29,904 nucleotides of DNA. Origin: Prolixibacteraceae bacterium (GTDB taxonomy: Bacteria > Bacteroidota > Bacteroidia > Bacteroidales > Prolixibacteraceae). The notes under the pieces were generated by a model, which made no database searches, was not told where the DNA came from, and was given only the letters and a program-made list of their open reading frames with translations. Position 1 is the first letter of the stretch. Each line of letters opens with the position of its first letter. Shown here in pieces: positions 6,957 through 15,322 of the stretch. Where the stretch lies: NCBI GenBank assembly GCA_007116765.1, contig SKHV01000264.1, forward strand, positions 1-29,904. Direction: 5' to 3'. A program made the translations under genes and the position numbers.

Positions 6957-8600
6957 CTAATATCGAGCAACAAGTGGCATTTTTCGTCCAAAACCAAAAG
7001 CTTTTGACGAAATTCGAATAATAGGCGGTGACTGAAAGCGCTTGTACTCATTCATATTTACCATTTTCACAGTGCGTTCTACCTCGAACTTATCAAATCC
7101 CTGAGAAACTATTTCAGCAATCGATTGATTCATTTCGATATACTGATATAAAATTTTATCAAGCAAGTCGTAATCAGGAAGTGAATCGGAATCTTTTTGG
7201 TCGGGTCGTAATTCGGCCGAGGGTGGTTTCACTATAGTGTTTTCAGGAATTATTTCCTTTTCGGTATTTATAAATCGGGCCAGTTTAAACACATCGGTTT
7301 TATATACATCGCCAAGTAAAGATAAGCCCCCGTTCATGTCGCCGTACAAAGTACCATAACCTACGGCGCATTCGCTCTTGTTGGTGGTATTAAGCAGAAT
7401 ATTTCCGAATTTATTTGAAATAGCCATCAGTAAAATACCGCGAGCCCGTGCCTGGATATTTTCTTCGGCCACATTTGCCGGCAAACTGCCAAAAAGTGGT
7501 TTTAATAAGGTTTCAAATTCATCCACAACAGTCTGTATTCCTACCGTATCGTATTCAATTCCAAGATTTTTTGCAAGAGCTTCGGCATCGGCAATGCTGT
7601 GATCCGACGAGTATTTCGAAGGCATTAAAAGCACCCTCACATTTTCGGTACCTAGAGCATGCACTGCCAATACAAGCACTACTGCCGAATCTATTCCACC
7701 CGAAAGTCCCAGAGTAGCAGTTTTGAATCCCATTTTTACGAAGTAGTCTTTCATGCCTAACACCAGTGCATGATAAATTTTCTCAATGCTCGCTTGCCGT
7801 GGCTGAATTACTTTTGGACCGGGATTTTCAATATCAATTATTCTGTAATCTTCTTCAAAATAAGCCAGTTCGTGCACAAGTTCGCCATTACTGTCAATTA
7901 CCATTGAACCACCATCGAATACAATTTCGGTTTGAGCACCAACTTGGTTCACATAAACAATGGGTAAGGCATAATCGCGTGCATTTTGTTCCATAATGTG
8001 CTTGCGATTGTTCTCCTGATTGTACGAAAATGGCGAGGCAGCGATGTTTATCACTATATCGGGATTTTGCTTTTTCAATTCTTCGAGTGGTGAGCTCATG
8101 TAGAGTTTATTATGAGCAAAACTGTTAATTGCCGGTTGATTATCCCACAGATCTTCGCACAGGGTAAGCGCAAGTTTTTTCCCTTTAAAATGAATTACTT
8201 CAAAATGTCTGTTGGGTTCAAAGTGGCGGTATTCGTCGAAAATATCGTAGGTTGGCAATAGTGTTTTGTGCACAAGCTGTTCTACTTTTCCGTGTTGGAT
8301 AAATACAGCCGAGTTATAAAGCTTTTTACCTCTTTTAGTTGGATTTATAGTAGGAGCACCCAATATTACAGCAATGTTGGTGCATTTTGAAGCAATATAC
8401 TCAACCGTTTCGTTTGCTTTCTCAATAAACTCTTTCCGTTCAAGCATATCGTGCGGATAATAACCACACACCGAAAGTTCAGAAAACACAACCAGATCAG
8501 CATTATCCCTAAGTGCGTTATCGATTTCAGAAAGAATTAAAGCTGCATTTTTCTCAAAATTTCCAATGTGATAATTAAGTTGTACAAGTGCGATTTTCAT
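6957..8600 (-). CDS. nadE: Glutamine-dependent NAD+ synthetase
   Basis: The enzyme converts nicotinate adenine dinucleotide to NAD+ with ATP, taking ammonia from glutamine. The 547-residue protein has the expected two domains. The N-terminal nitrilase/glutaminase domain carries the catalytic triad Glu41 (FSELSVCGYYP), Lys112 (HKTLLPTYDIF) and Cys148 (LTLCEDLWD). The C-terminal synthetase domain has the pyrophosphate-binding loop LSGGIDS (299-305) and TTNKSECAVGYGTLYGDMNGG for substrate binding. The C-terminal YKRFQSPPIIRISSKAFGFGRKMP is typical of the enzyme. Length is normal. It is followed on the same strand by the Crp gene after a 116-bp gap. A near-match to the promoter element (TTAATTTG) lies about 22 bp upstream of the start. 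Confidence 0.97.
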   Translation of the reverse strand: MKIALVQLNYHIGNFEKNAALILSEIDNALRDNADLVVFSELSVCGYYPHDMLERKEFIEKANETVEYIASKCTNIAVILGAPTINPTKRGKKLYNSAVFIQHGKVEQLVHKTLLPTYDIFDEYRHFEPNRHFEVIHFKGKKLALTLCEDLWDNQPAINSFAHNKLYMSSPLEELKKQNPDIVINIAASPFSYNQENNRKHIMEQNARDYALPIVYVNQVGAQTEIVFDGGSMVIDSNGELVHELAYFEEDYRIIDIENPGPKVIQPRQASIEKIYHALVLGMKDYFVKMGFKTATLGLSGGIDSAVVLVLAVHALGTENVRVLLMPSKYSSDHSIADAEALAKNLGIEYDTVGIQTVVDEFETLLKPLFGSLPANVAEENIQARARGILLMAISNKFGNILLNTTNKSECAVGYGTLYGDMNGGLSLLGDVYKTDVFKLARFINTEKEIIPENTIVKPPSAELRPDQKDSDSLPDYDLLDKILYQYIEMNQSIAEIVSQGFDKFEVERTVKMVNMNEYKRFQSPPIIRISSKAFGFGRKMPLVARY

Positions 8601-8674
8601 ATAAATGACATGGTTTTACGTTACAAATTAATAATAAACTGAATGAAAAGAGTAAAATAAAAAAGCATGGACAC

Positions 8675-9349
8675 TTAAAACATAACCCCCAACACTAAGC
8701 GTGCCGAGTTGAAAATGGTTTTTTCATTCAAATTTCGAATTTGTGTAACATCGGTTAATCCGTTGGAATACTGCAAACCTAAAGTAATGGAAGTATTTCC
8801 GCCCACATCGTATTCCATTCCGCCACCCATTATCATATTTAAAGTGTAAAATGAAATGCTTCGGTTCTGAAAACCATCGTTTATACGGTCGCCACTAAAC
8901 TGGTTGTCGTCGGATTGTGCGGTAGCGCTAATATTAAAAAGATTCGAAAGCCCAAACTGTCCGTAAAAAGTCATCCTGTATATTAAATCCGAACGCAGTT
9001 TAATGTTCAGGGGCACTTCGATGTAGTTCATTTTAAAAAGCAGGTTAACGGGCTCGCTAAATGTTTTTGAACCAATAAAAAAAGGGGCTTCGGGTGCATA
9101 GTGGGCACTAAATGAAAAATTGGCCACATACATTCCGGTGTTAACCGAATAACGCGGATAACCGGCAATGTATAAATCGGCTTCCAAACCATATTTAATG
9201 CCAAGATTCAACTCATTGTTTTGAACAACTCCTTTACTCGAACTCATCCAAGTGAGATGCGGACTGGCTTGAAAACCGAGCTTGAAATTCTGTGAAAAAA
9301 CAAGCGTTGAAAAAGTCATTAGTATTAATGTGGCGAAAAAGCGTATCAT
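8675..9349 (-). CDS. Outer-membrane beta-barrel protein (PorT-like family)
   Basis: This is a 224-residue exported protein. The start at 9349 gives a clean signal peptide, MIRFFATLILMTFSTLVFSQ, with likely cleavage after VFS. The longer frame to 9400 would begin inside a predicted promoter element (9400-9407). The mature part alternates amphipathic strands ending in aromatic residues, such as KLGFQASPHLTW, GIKYGLEADLYI, NTGMYVANFSFS, MNYIEVPLNIKLRS, MTFYGQFGLSNLF, ITLGLQYSNGLTDV and a final ARLVLGVMF. The terminal Phe is the usual outer-membrane barrel signature. It resembles the outer membrane beta-barrel/PorT-like family, but identity with the type IX secretion protein PorT is not shown. 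It lies between nadE (74 bp) and divergent gldB. Confidence 0.82.
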   Translation of the reverse strand: MIRFFATLILMTFSTLVFSQNFKLGFQASPHLTWMSSSKGVVQNNELNLGIKYGLEADLYIAGYPRYSVNTGMYVANFSFSAHYAPEAPFFIGSKTFSEPVNLLFKMNYIEVPLNIKLRSDLIYRMTFYGQFGLSNLFNISATAQSDDNQFSGDRINDGFQNRSISFYTLNMIMGGGMEYDVGGNTSITLGLQYSNGLTDVTQIRNLNEKTIFNSARLVLGVMF

Positions 9350-9399
9350 AATCAATGGTTTTAGACATTCTAAAATATTGCTTGCTGAATAATTACACA

Positions 9400-9407
9400 C
9401 AAAAATA
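9400..9407 (-). promoter_or_regulatory. -7 promoter element for the beta-barrel gene
   Basis: The minus-strand sequence TATTTTTG matches TAnnTTTG, 50 bp upstream of the start at 9349. It overlaps the first codon of the longer alternative frame, which supports the shorter start. No -33 box at the usual spacing is obvious. Confidence 0.45.
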
Positions 9408-9489
9408 GTTTGTTTTTTTTGATTCTCTTTTCATCGCAAGCATTATTTGCATTACTTTGTAGAATCGAATAATATATCATGCTTTTATC

Positions 9490-10509
9490 ATGAAGAATAA
9501 AATTAGCTACGTAACATTTTTTATTACAATCATTTCGTTATTTATTTTTAATGCCTGCAAACACGACAGATTAAAGATTGATATATCGGAAATTGAACTT
9601 ACACTTGAAGTGTATAATTTTGAAAAAATACTTTTTGAAAACCCGCACCACGAAGTGTATGATCTACTTCTTGCCCAATATAACAATCACGATGAATTCA
9701 TTGATATTTATACCGAAAGCGTGTTGCAAATAGGAAATATTGAAGACGAATTCATGCCCGAATACCTGCATTCGTTTTTAACCGACACCGTGATAAGGCG
9801 AACTGCCGACACCACTTTGGCTGTTTTTGAAGACTTTAGACCTATTGCAAATGCAATTGAAAAGGGATTCAAACATTACAAGCATTATTTTCCCGACTAT
9901 AGTATTCCGGCAATATACACTTACATATCGGGATTCAACGAGTCGCTGATAATTGCCGAAAACTTTATTGGAATAAGCCTCGACAAATATTTAGGTTCTA
10001 AGTGTGAGTTTTATCCCATGTTGGGGATTCCGGTATACAAATCGCGCAATATGTACCCACAAAAAATAATCAGCGATCTTTTCTATGCATGGGCAATCAC
10101 AGAATTTCAGAATAACGACAACGCGGAAAATCTATTGTCGCAAATGATACACCACGGTAAACTGATATACTTTACCAAAGCGATGAACCCCTCTTTGCCC
10201 GATTCGATTATTATGGGTTATACCGCCGAGCAAATAAAATGGAGCAAAGTAAACGAAGCATCCATGTGGAACTACATTGTTGAACGGCGTGAAATCTACA
10301 ACAGCGACAGGCTGCTTATTCAGCGTTATATTAACGACTCACCATTTACCCATACTTTTTCATCTGAATCGCCGGGAAGAACCGGAATTTGGCTTGGATG
10401 GCAAATTGTTACTGAATTCATGAACAATAATGAAGACATCACACTTAAAGAGTTAATGAATATGAACAATGCTCAGGAAATTTTAAACCGGTCGGGCTAC
10501 CATCCTTAA
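9490..10509 (+). CDS. gldB: Gliding motility lipoprotein GldB
   Basis: GldB is an essential envelope lipoprotein of the Bacteroidota gliding and type IX secretion machinery. The 339-residue protein starts with a lipoprotein signal peptide ending in IFNAC, with the lipidated Cys at 23. The body has the family blocks LTLEVYNFEKILFE, YPMLGIPVYKSRNMYPQKIISDLFYAWAI, HHGKLIYFTKAMNPSLPDSIIMGYTAEQIKW and near the C terminus SESPGRTGIWLGWQIV, the most diagnostic stretch. It is divergent from the barrel gene (140 bp between starts) and is followed by pfkA after 54 bp. In gliding Flavobacteriia gldB is also found near nadE, as recalled from known genomes. No gldC follows here. The assignment is firm, but the sequence alone does not show that the cell glides. 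Confidence 0.93.
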   Translation: MKNKISYVTFFITIISLFIFNACKHDRLKIDISEIELTLEVYNFEKILFENPHHEVYDLLLAQYNNHDEFIDIYTESVLQIGNIEDEFMPEYLHSFLTDTVIRRTADTTLAVFEDFRPIANAIEKGFKHYKHYFPDYSIPAIYTYISGFNESLIIAENFIGISLDKYLGSKCEFYPMLGIPVYKSRNMYPQKIISDLFYAWAITEFQNNDNAENLLSQMIHHGKLIYFTKAMNPSLPDSIIMGYTAEQIKWSKVNEASMWNYIVERREIYNSDRLLIQRYINDSPFTHTFSSESPGRTGIWLGWQIVTEFMNNNEDITLKELMNMNNAQEILNRSGYHP

Positions 10510-10563
10510 TTTTTCGGGCATGCATTATTCACTTTACACTTCATGCATCAATACATAAGAGCA

Positions 10564-11592
10564 ATGACAACAAAAAAGAAAAGAATAGGGATTTTAACTG
10601 CTGGCGGCGATTGCCCCGGGTTAAATGCAGCAATCAGGGGGATAGGAAAAACTGCAATTGTGGAACATGGTATGGAAGTAATTGGCTTTGTGTCGGGCTA
10701 CACAGGACTAATTCATAAAGAATACGTAAAACTTAATGAAGAACAGCTCTCGGGAATTCTCACATTAGGCGGAACCATATTGGGCACTTCGCGCGAAAAA
10801 CCATTTAAAATTAGTCAGGAAGACGGCAACATAAACAAACCCGAACTGATAAAACAAAACTACGACGAGCTGGGCTTGGACTGCCTGATATGCATTGGGG
10901 GTAATGGCACCATGAAAACGGCTTGGAAAATCGGCGAACTGGGAATCAACGTAATAGGGATACCCAAAACCATCGACAACGATGTATATGGTACCGAATT
11001 CACTTTTGGTTTCGACTCGGCTGTAGCAATTGCCACCGATGCGATGGATCGCTTACACACCACTGCGAACTCGCACCAGCGGGCCATGGTAATTGAAGTG
11101 ATGGGACACGATGCCGGATGGATTGCCTTACATGCCGGAATGGCAGGTGGAGGTGACATTATTCTTATTCCTGAAATTGGTTACAATTCAAAAGCAATAT
11201 GTAAAAAAATTGAAAAACGCTTTGAAGACAAAAAAGCATATTCAATAGTGGTGGTTGCTGAAGGCATAAAAGTGCCCAAAAATTACAGTGCTGCAGGCTA
11301 TATTGCAAAATGCATCACTAAAAACACCGGCATCGAAACACGCGAAACGCGCTTAGGATACATACAACGTGGCGGCAGCCCCACACATACCGACAGAATA
11401 CTTGCTACACGCTACGGGGCTTATGCTGCCGAGATGATTGCACAGGAACGTTACGGCGAGATGGTTGCCATTGAAGGGAACAAATTAAAAACCATTCCGC
11501 TGAGTGAAGTTAGCGGTAAACTAAAACTGGTTACACTCGATAATCCGCTGGTTGTAAAATGTAAAAACATGGGAGTATCATTTGGCGATTAA
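10564..11592 (+). CDS. pfkA: 6-phosphofructokinase, mixed ATP/PPi subgroup
   Basis: The enzyme phosphorylates fructose 6-phosphate in glycolysis. The start at 10564 (MTTKKKRIG, 342 residues) is preferred, because the longer frame from 10543 adds an untypical HQYIRA. Visible motifs are GGDCPG (14-19), IGGNGT (111-116) at the phosphoryl-donor site, PKTIDND (134-140) with catalytic Asp138, and VMGHDAGW where most enzymes have MGR. In E. coli numbering the donor determinants are Gly104 (Gly115 here, favours ATP) and position 124 (Lys135 here, the residue of PPi enzymes). Asp103 is replaced by Asn114. This matches the mixed subgroup, in which donor preference cannot be read safely from sequence. 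The combination Gly104/Lys124 is known in ATP-using enzymes, so I lean to ATP. It follows gldB by 54 bp. Confidence 0.93.
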   Translation: MTTKKKRIGILTAGGDCPGLNAAIRGIGKTAIVEHGMEVIGFVSGYTGLIHKEYVKLNEEQLSGILTLGGTILGTSREKPFKISQEDGNINKPELIKQNYDELGLDCLICIGGNGTMKTAWKIGELGINVIGIPKTIDNDVYGTEFTFGFDSAVAIATDAMDRLHTTANSHQRAMVIEVMGHDAGWIALHAGMAGGGDIILIPEIGYNSKAICKKIEKRFEDKKAYSIVVVAEGIKVPKNYSAAGYIAKCITKNTGIETRETRLGYIQRGGSPTHTDRILATRYGAYAAEMIAQERYGEMVAIEGNKLKTIPLSEVSGKLKLVTLDNPLVVKCKNMGVSFGD

Positions 11593-11742
11593 TAAAGTAC
11601 TAACACTTACTAACACATTCAACTGAATACTTGCGAAATAAAGCAAGAAATCTTTGCGTATGCTGGCATTATATTTGTTTGATTGCACTTTGCTAAAAAA
11701 GAATAAAATGTCTTTATTCATGTAGTTATACTGTATTATTTT

Positions 11743-11750
11743 TATTTTTG
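11743..11750 (+). promoter_or_regulatory. -7 promoter element for the DUF1573 gene
   Basis: TATTTTTG matches TAnnTTTG, 20 bp upstream of the ATG at 11771, within a very A/T-rich leader. The preceding 150 bp after pfkA hold no gene. No convincing -33 box is visible. Confidence 0.42.
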
Positions 11751-11770
11751 TATTATAAAATTTTTACATC

Positions 11771-12838
11771 ATGAAATATTTATTTCTATTTACTTTATTG
11801 TTTTCCTTTATTGCTGTACAATCACAGCCCACAGTTCATTTCGAAAACACAAACCACGACTTTGGTTCAATAAAAGAAGACGGAGGTGTAGTTGAAAACA
11901 ATTTTGAGCTTACCAATCAGGGCAACGAACCCTTGATAATAAGCAACGTACGTGCTACATGTGGTTGCACAACCCCATCGTGGACACGTGAACCCATTCT
12001 TCCGGGACAAAAAGGATTTGTAAAAGTAGGCTATAATCCACGCAACCGCCCGGGAGCTTTTACACAACGAATTACTGTGTATTCAAACACTCAGCCCTCG
12101 GTAAATGTGCTCACTATTCGTGGCACAGTGTCACCCCGTGAAAGAACACTTGAAGAAAGATTTCCACGAGAAATGGGAGCCATACGATTGGTCACCAACT
12201 TCACATCAATGGGTACAATACTCGAAAAAGAAATAAAAACACAAGAGCTTTCATATATAAACACAAGCGATGCTCCGGTGACCCTGGGAGTTCACCGTTC
12301 ACCCTCATACATTGAGGCTGACTTTGAACCCAAAACAGTTCAACCCGGCAAGGAAGGAAAAATATTGCTTACCTTCAACGCAGCTGAAAGAAATGCTTAC
12401 GGCTTGGTTAGCGACAGAGTGTACCTCACCATTAACGAAGAACGTCAAAATACTTATTCATTGGGTGTTTCGGCTACAATACAGGAAGATTTCTCGCACT
12501 TGAGTGATGACGAATTGAATAATGCACCCGTTGCTGTTTACGATAATACGGTATTCAATTTCGGAACGATTAATCAAGGAGAACGAATTCGACACGATTT
12601 TAAATTAAGCAATGAAGGCAAAACCGATTTAATTATCAGAAACCTTAGAACCGGTTGCGGCTGTACCGCGGTTAAACACGACGATGTGATAAAACCCGGA
12701 CAATCGACCAATCTCACTGTTGAATTCAACTCCCGTGGAAAACGAAACCGCCAGAATCAGGCCATCACGGTAATTACAAACGACCCTAAAAACCCAACTA
12801 CCGTATTACGCCTTATGGGAACTGTGGATGCCAATTAA
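11771..12838 (+). CDS. Exported protein with repeated DUF1573 domains
   Basis: The 355-residue protein has a signal peptide (MKYLFLFTLLFSFIAVQSQ). Two clear DUF1573 modules follow, each an Ig-like beta sandwich with a conserved paired-cysteine motif. The first covers about 22-120 (FENTNHDFGSIKEDGG, then VRATCGCTTPSW). The second covers about 258-353 (FNFGTINQGERIRHDFKLSNEG, then LRTGCGCTAVKH). Between them, about 135-235, lies a third sandwich-like segment (NFTSMGTILEKEIKTQELSYINTSDAPV) without the Cys-Gly-Cys-Thr motif, probably a diverged copy. DUF1573 proteins are abundant in Bacteroidota envelopes, and their role is unknown. It has its own promoter match and is followed by a good terminator (12861-12885), so it is monocistronic. 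Confidence 0.92.
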   Translation: MKYLFLFTLLFSFIAVQSQPTVHFENTNHDFGSIKEDGGVVENNFELTNQGNEPLIISNVRATCGCTTPSWTREPILPGQKGFVKVGYNPRNRPGAFTQRITVYSNTQPSVNVLTIRGTVSPRERTLEERFPREMGAIRLVTNFTSMGTILEKEIKTQELSYINTSDAPVTLGVHRSPSYIEADFEPKTVQPGKEGKILLTFNAAERNAYGLVSDRVYLTINEERQNTYSLGVSATIQEDFSHLSDDELNNAPVAVYDNTVFNFGTINQGERIRHDFKLSNEGKTDLIIRNLRTGCGCTAVKHDDVIKPGQSTNLTVEFNSRGKRNRQNQAITVITNDPKNPTTVLRLMGTVDAN

Positions 12839-12860
12839 CGATAATTGAAATAAACACGAA

Positions 12861-12885
12861 AAAACCGGGCTTACCGGTTTTTTTT
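12861..12885 (+). terminator. Rho-independent terminator after the DUF1573 gene
   Basis: AAAACCGG (12861-12868) pairs perfectly with CCGGTTTT (12874-12881) around a 5-base loop and is followed by an uninterrupted T run. It starts 22 nt after the stop codon at 12838. Confidence 0.85.
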
Positions 12886-12920
12886 GTAATAATAAATAGA
12901 AGCTTTAAGCATTTATTTCG

Positions 12921-14024
12921 ATGGAAAAGAAACAAAATCATATAGAAAATAACGGCACCTTCAAGGGCTTAAAAGTAAACTCGGGTATAAAAACCCCACC
13001 TATGATAAACCCCACCTTATCACTTTCCAAAAATAAAAGGAGAACTCTTTCTCCTCAGGAATTTGTTGAAGGCATACTTGAAGGAAACCGTATGATTTTG
13101 AGCCGTGCCGTGACCTTAATCGAAAGCACAAGACCCGAACACCGCGAGTTGGCTCAGGAAATTATATCACAATGCCTGCCCCACGCCGGAAAATCGATAA
13201 GGATAGGAATAACCGGTGTACCCGGAGCTGGTAAAAGTACATTTATTGAGGCCCTGGGAAAAAACATCACTCAACACAACAAGCTTGCTGTATTGGCAAT
13301 TGATCCAAGTAGCGAGCGCACCAAGGGAAGTATACTAGGCGACAAAACCCGCATGGAAGAATTGGCAAACGAACCCAACGCCTATATACGACCCTCACCC
13401 TCGGCAGGTTCGCTGGGAGGCGTTGCCCGCAAAACACGCGAAACAGTAGTATTATGCGAAGCCGCAGGTTTCAATATAATATTTATTGAAACCGTGGGAG
13501 TGGGTCAAAGTGAAACTGCTGTTCATTCAATGGTCGATTTTTTCCTGCTTCTGCAAATTGCCGGAGCAGGCGACGAACTACAAGGTATAAAGCGAGGAAT
13601 AATGGAAATGGCCGACGGCATTGTGATTAACAAAGCCGATGGCACAAACATAGAAAAAGCCGAATTGGCACAATCGCAGTTTCGAAACGCACTGCATCTT
13701 TTTCCACCTTCACCTTCAGGCTGGGAGCCTAAAGTGCTCACTTGTTCCGCATTGACAAAGACAGGAATTGAAGAAACATGGGAAATGATTAAGCACTATG
13801 TGCTTTTTGTTCAAAAAAATGAATACTTTAGTGCCCGACGCAAACAACAAGCGAAATATTGGATGTACGAATCAATAAATCAAGAGCTTAAAAACTCGTT
13901 TTACCAGCATCCCAACATAAAAAAAGAGTTAAAAAAGTTTGAACACGATGTTTTGAATGATAAATTAAGTTCCTTTGCAGCTGCAAATACTTTACTTAAC
14001 AACTACTTTAGTAACAACAAATAA
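12921..14024 (+). CDS. meaB: Methylmalonyl-CoA mutase-associated GTPase MeaB
   Basis: MeaB is a G3E-family GTPase that protects methylmalonyl-CoA mutase and gates loading of its adenosylcobalamin cofactor. The 367-residue protein has Walker A GVPGAGKST (99-107), the family block AIDPSSERTKGSILGDKTRMEELA, SAGSLGGVARKT, the switch/Walker B region FIETVGVGQSE, and the guanine-specificity motif NKAD in VINKADG. The C-terminal dimerisation arm is present. The first 40 residues are a polar extension, and an internal ATG at residue 28 could be an alternative start. The mutase genes are not in this window. The tlpA-like gene starts 25 nt downstream, so the two may be cotranscribed. Confidence 0.95.
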   Translation: MEKKQNHIENNGTFKGLKVNSGIKTPPMINPTLSLSKNKRRTLSPQEFVEGILEGNRMILSRAVTLIESTRPEHRELAQEIISQCLPHAGKSIRIGITGVPGAGKSTFIEALGKNITQHNKLAVLAIDPSSERTKGSILGDKTRMEELANEPNAYIRPSPSAGSLGGVARKTRETVVLCEAAGFNIIFIETVGVGQSETAVHSMVDFFLLLQIAGAGDELQGIKRGIMEMADGIVINKADGTNIEKAELAQSQFRNALHLFPPSPSGWEPKVLTCSALTKTGIEETWEMIKHYVLFVQKNEYFSARRKQQAKYWMYESINQELKNSFYQHPNIKKELKKFEHDVLNDKLSSFAAANTLLNNYFSNNK

Positions 14025-14049
14025 TTATTTATTGCATAAATTTAATCAA

Positions 14050-15147
14050 ATGAAAAAGTTAATTTTAGTTCTTATTGCGGCAGTCACATTGTGGTCATGC
14101 CAAAACAAAACAGAGTATACCCTTACCGGAGAAGTATATCCACCGGTTGACGGAGAAATAGTTCTTTATGAATTCGAAAAAGGAAACCCTGTTCAAGTTG
14201 AAGCAACACCTCTTGTTGACGGAAAATTCACCTTCAAAGGCGAAGTAAATATACCACAACTCAATTTGCTCCGAATTGAAGGTCAAGATAACTATACCGC
14301 TCAGGTTTTTGTCGAACCGGGCAAAATTGATATGACAATTTACCCCGACAGCTTTGAAGCAAACGTGATAACCGGATCAAAATCGCACGATGTATTTCAG
14401 GTTTACATGGACGAAATTATTCGTTTTACCGAAGGGGAACAAGAGCTTCAAAACCGCTTCAGGGCAGCTCAAATGAGTGGCGATGAAGAAGAAATTGATC
14501 TGATTCGTTTAGAATACGAAGCCATGATTGATAACACTCAGCTTTATGCCCGCAACTTCATCAAACAAAACAGCAAGTCGCCTGTAGCAGCCTATGTATA
14601 TTTGATGAATTTTTATCAGGAAGCAACTTACGAAGAGCTTGACTCGATGCTTACTGTTTTTGAACCAATCAAAGAATCAGACTTCGTATTGGCCATTAAG
14701 GAACGTGCCGACGCATTAAAAGTTTCAAGCTTAGGAGCCGAAGCACCCGACTTTACACTTAACGATGCCGATGGCAATCCCGTATCGCTTTCTTCTCTGA
14801 AAGGAAAATACGTACTTATTGACTTTTGGGCTTCGTGGTGCCAACCTTGCATGGTTGAACTACCTAACCTAATTGCACAATACAATATGTACAATAATCA
14901 AGGCTTTGAAATCATGGGTGTATCTCTCGATCGCGACAGAAATGCCTGGGTAAGAACAATGGACGAAAACAACATGACATGGCCTAACGTTTGGGACATG
15001 GAAGGAGCCGAACCTGGTCAGGTTGCGACTATGTACGGAGTAACAGGTATTCCTCACATGATTTTACTCGATACCGAAGGAAAAATTATAGCTAAAAATA
15101 TTCGTGGATCTGAGCTTGAAAATAAGCTTGCCGAAATTTTCAACTAA
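14050..15147 (+). CDS. TlpA-family thioredoxin lipoprotein with DUF4369 N-terminal domain
   Basis: This 365-residue thiol-disulfide protein is anchored in the envelope. The ATG at 14050 gives a lipoprotein signal peptide, MKKLILVLIAAVTLWSC, with the lipidated Cys at 17. Residues 20-120 form a DUF4369-like beta domain (YTLTGEVYPPVDGEIVLYEF). A helical linker covers about 120-225. The C-terminal AhpC/TlpA-type thioredoxin fold includes FWASWCQPC with the redox pair Cys264/Cys267, and the cis-proline loop GVTGIPHMIL. Such proteins reduce periplasmic disulfides or support cytochrome c maturation, with partner unknown. It sits 25 nt after meaB and ends in a clear terminator (15169-15200). A longer frame from 13975 has no signal peptide and is rejected. 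Confidence 0.93.
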   Translation: MKKLILVLIAAVTLWSCQNKTEYTLTGEVYPPVDGEIVLYEFEKGNPVQVEATPLVDGKFTFKGEVNIPQLNLLRIEGQDNYTAQVFVEPGKIDMTIYPDSFEANVITGSKSHDVFQVYMDEIIRFTEGEQELQNRFRAAQMSGDEEEIDLIRLEYEAMIDNTQLYARNFIKQNSKSPVAAYVYLMNFYQEATYEELDSMLTVFEPIKESDFVLAIKERADALKVSSLGAEAPDFTLNDADGNPVSLSSLKGKYVLIDFWASWCQPCMVELPNLIAQYNMYNNQGFEIMGVSLDRDRNAWVRTMDENNMTWPNVWDMEGAEPGQVATMYGVTGIPHMILLDTEGKIIAKNIRGSELENKLAEIFN

Positions 15148-15168
15148 AGAAAATCACTAGAAATATTG

Positions 15169-15202
15169 AAGCCGGCTTTCTATTGAGGTCGGCTTTTTTT
15201 AT
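15169..15202 (+). terminator. Rho-independent terminator after the TlpA-family gene
   Basis: AAGCCG (15169-15174) pairs with CGGCTT (15190-15195), and seven or more T residues follow. It begins 22 nt after the stop at 15147. Confidence 0.8.
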
Positions 15203-15322
15203 ACGCTTAAAATGCTTTTGCACAATATTTGTCAAAGTGATTATGTTTTCTTATTTGTTTTATATTACTTTCTTTATATTTATTATTTTTACACAAAGGC
15301 TACAACATAAATAATTAGCGTA

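Noticed and set aside
9350..9400. Longer N terminus for the barrel protein
   Set aside because: It would bury the signal peptide and begin within a promoter element.
11593..11742. Hairpin CTTGC/GCAAG after the phosphofructokinase gene as a terminator
   Set aside because: The stem is only 5 bp and no T run follows.
13975..14049. Longer N terminus for the TlpA-family lipoprotein
   Set aside because: It overlaps meaB and hides the lipoprotein signal that starts at 14050.
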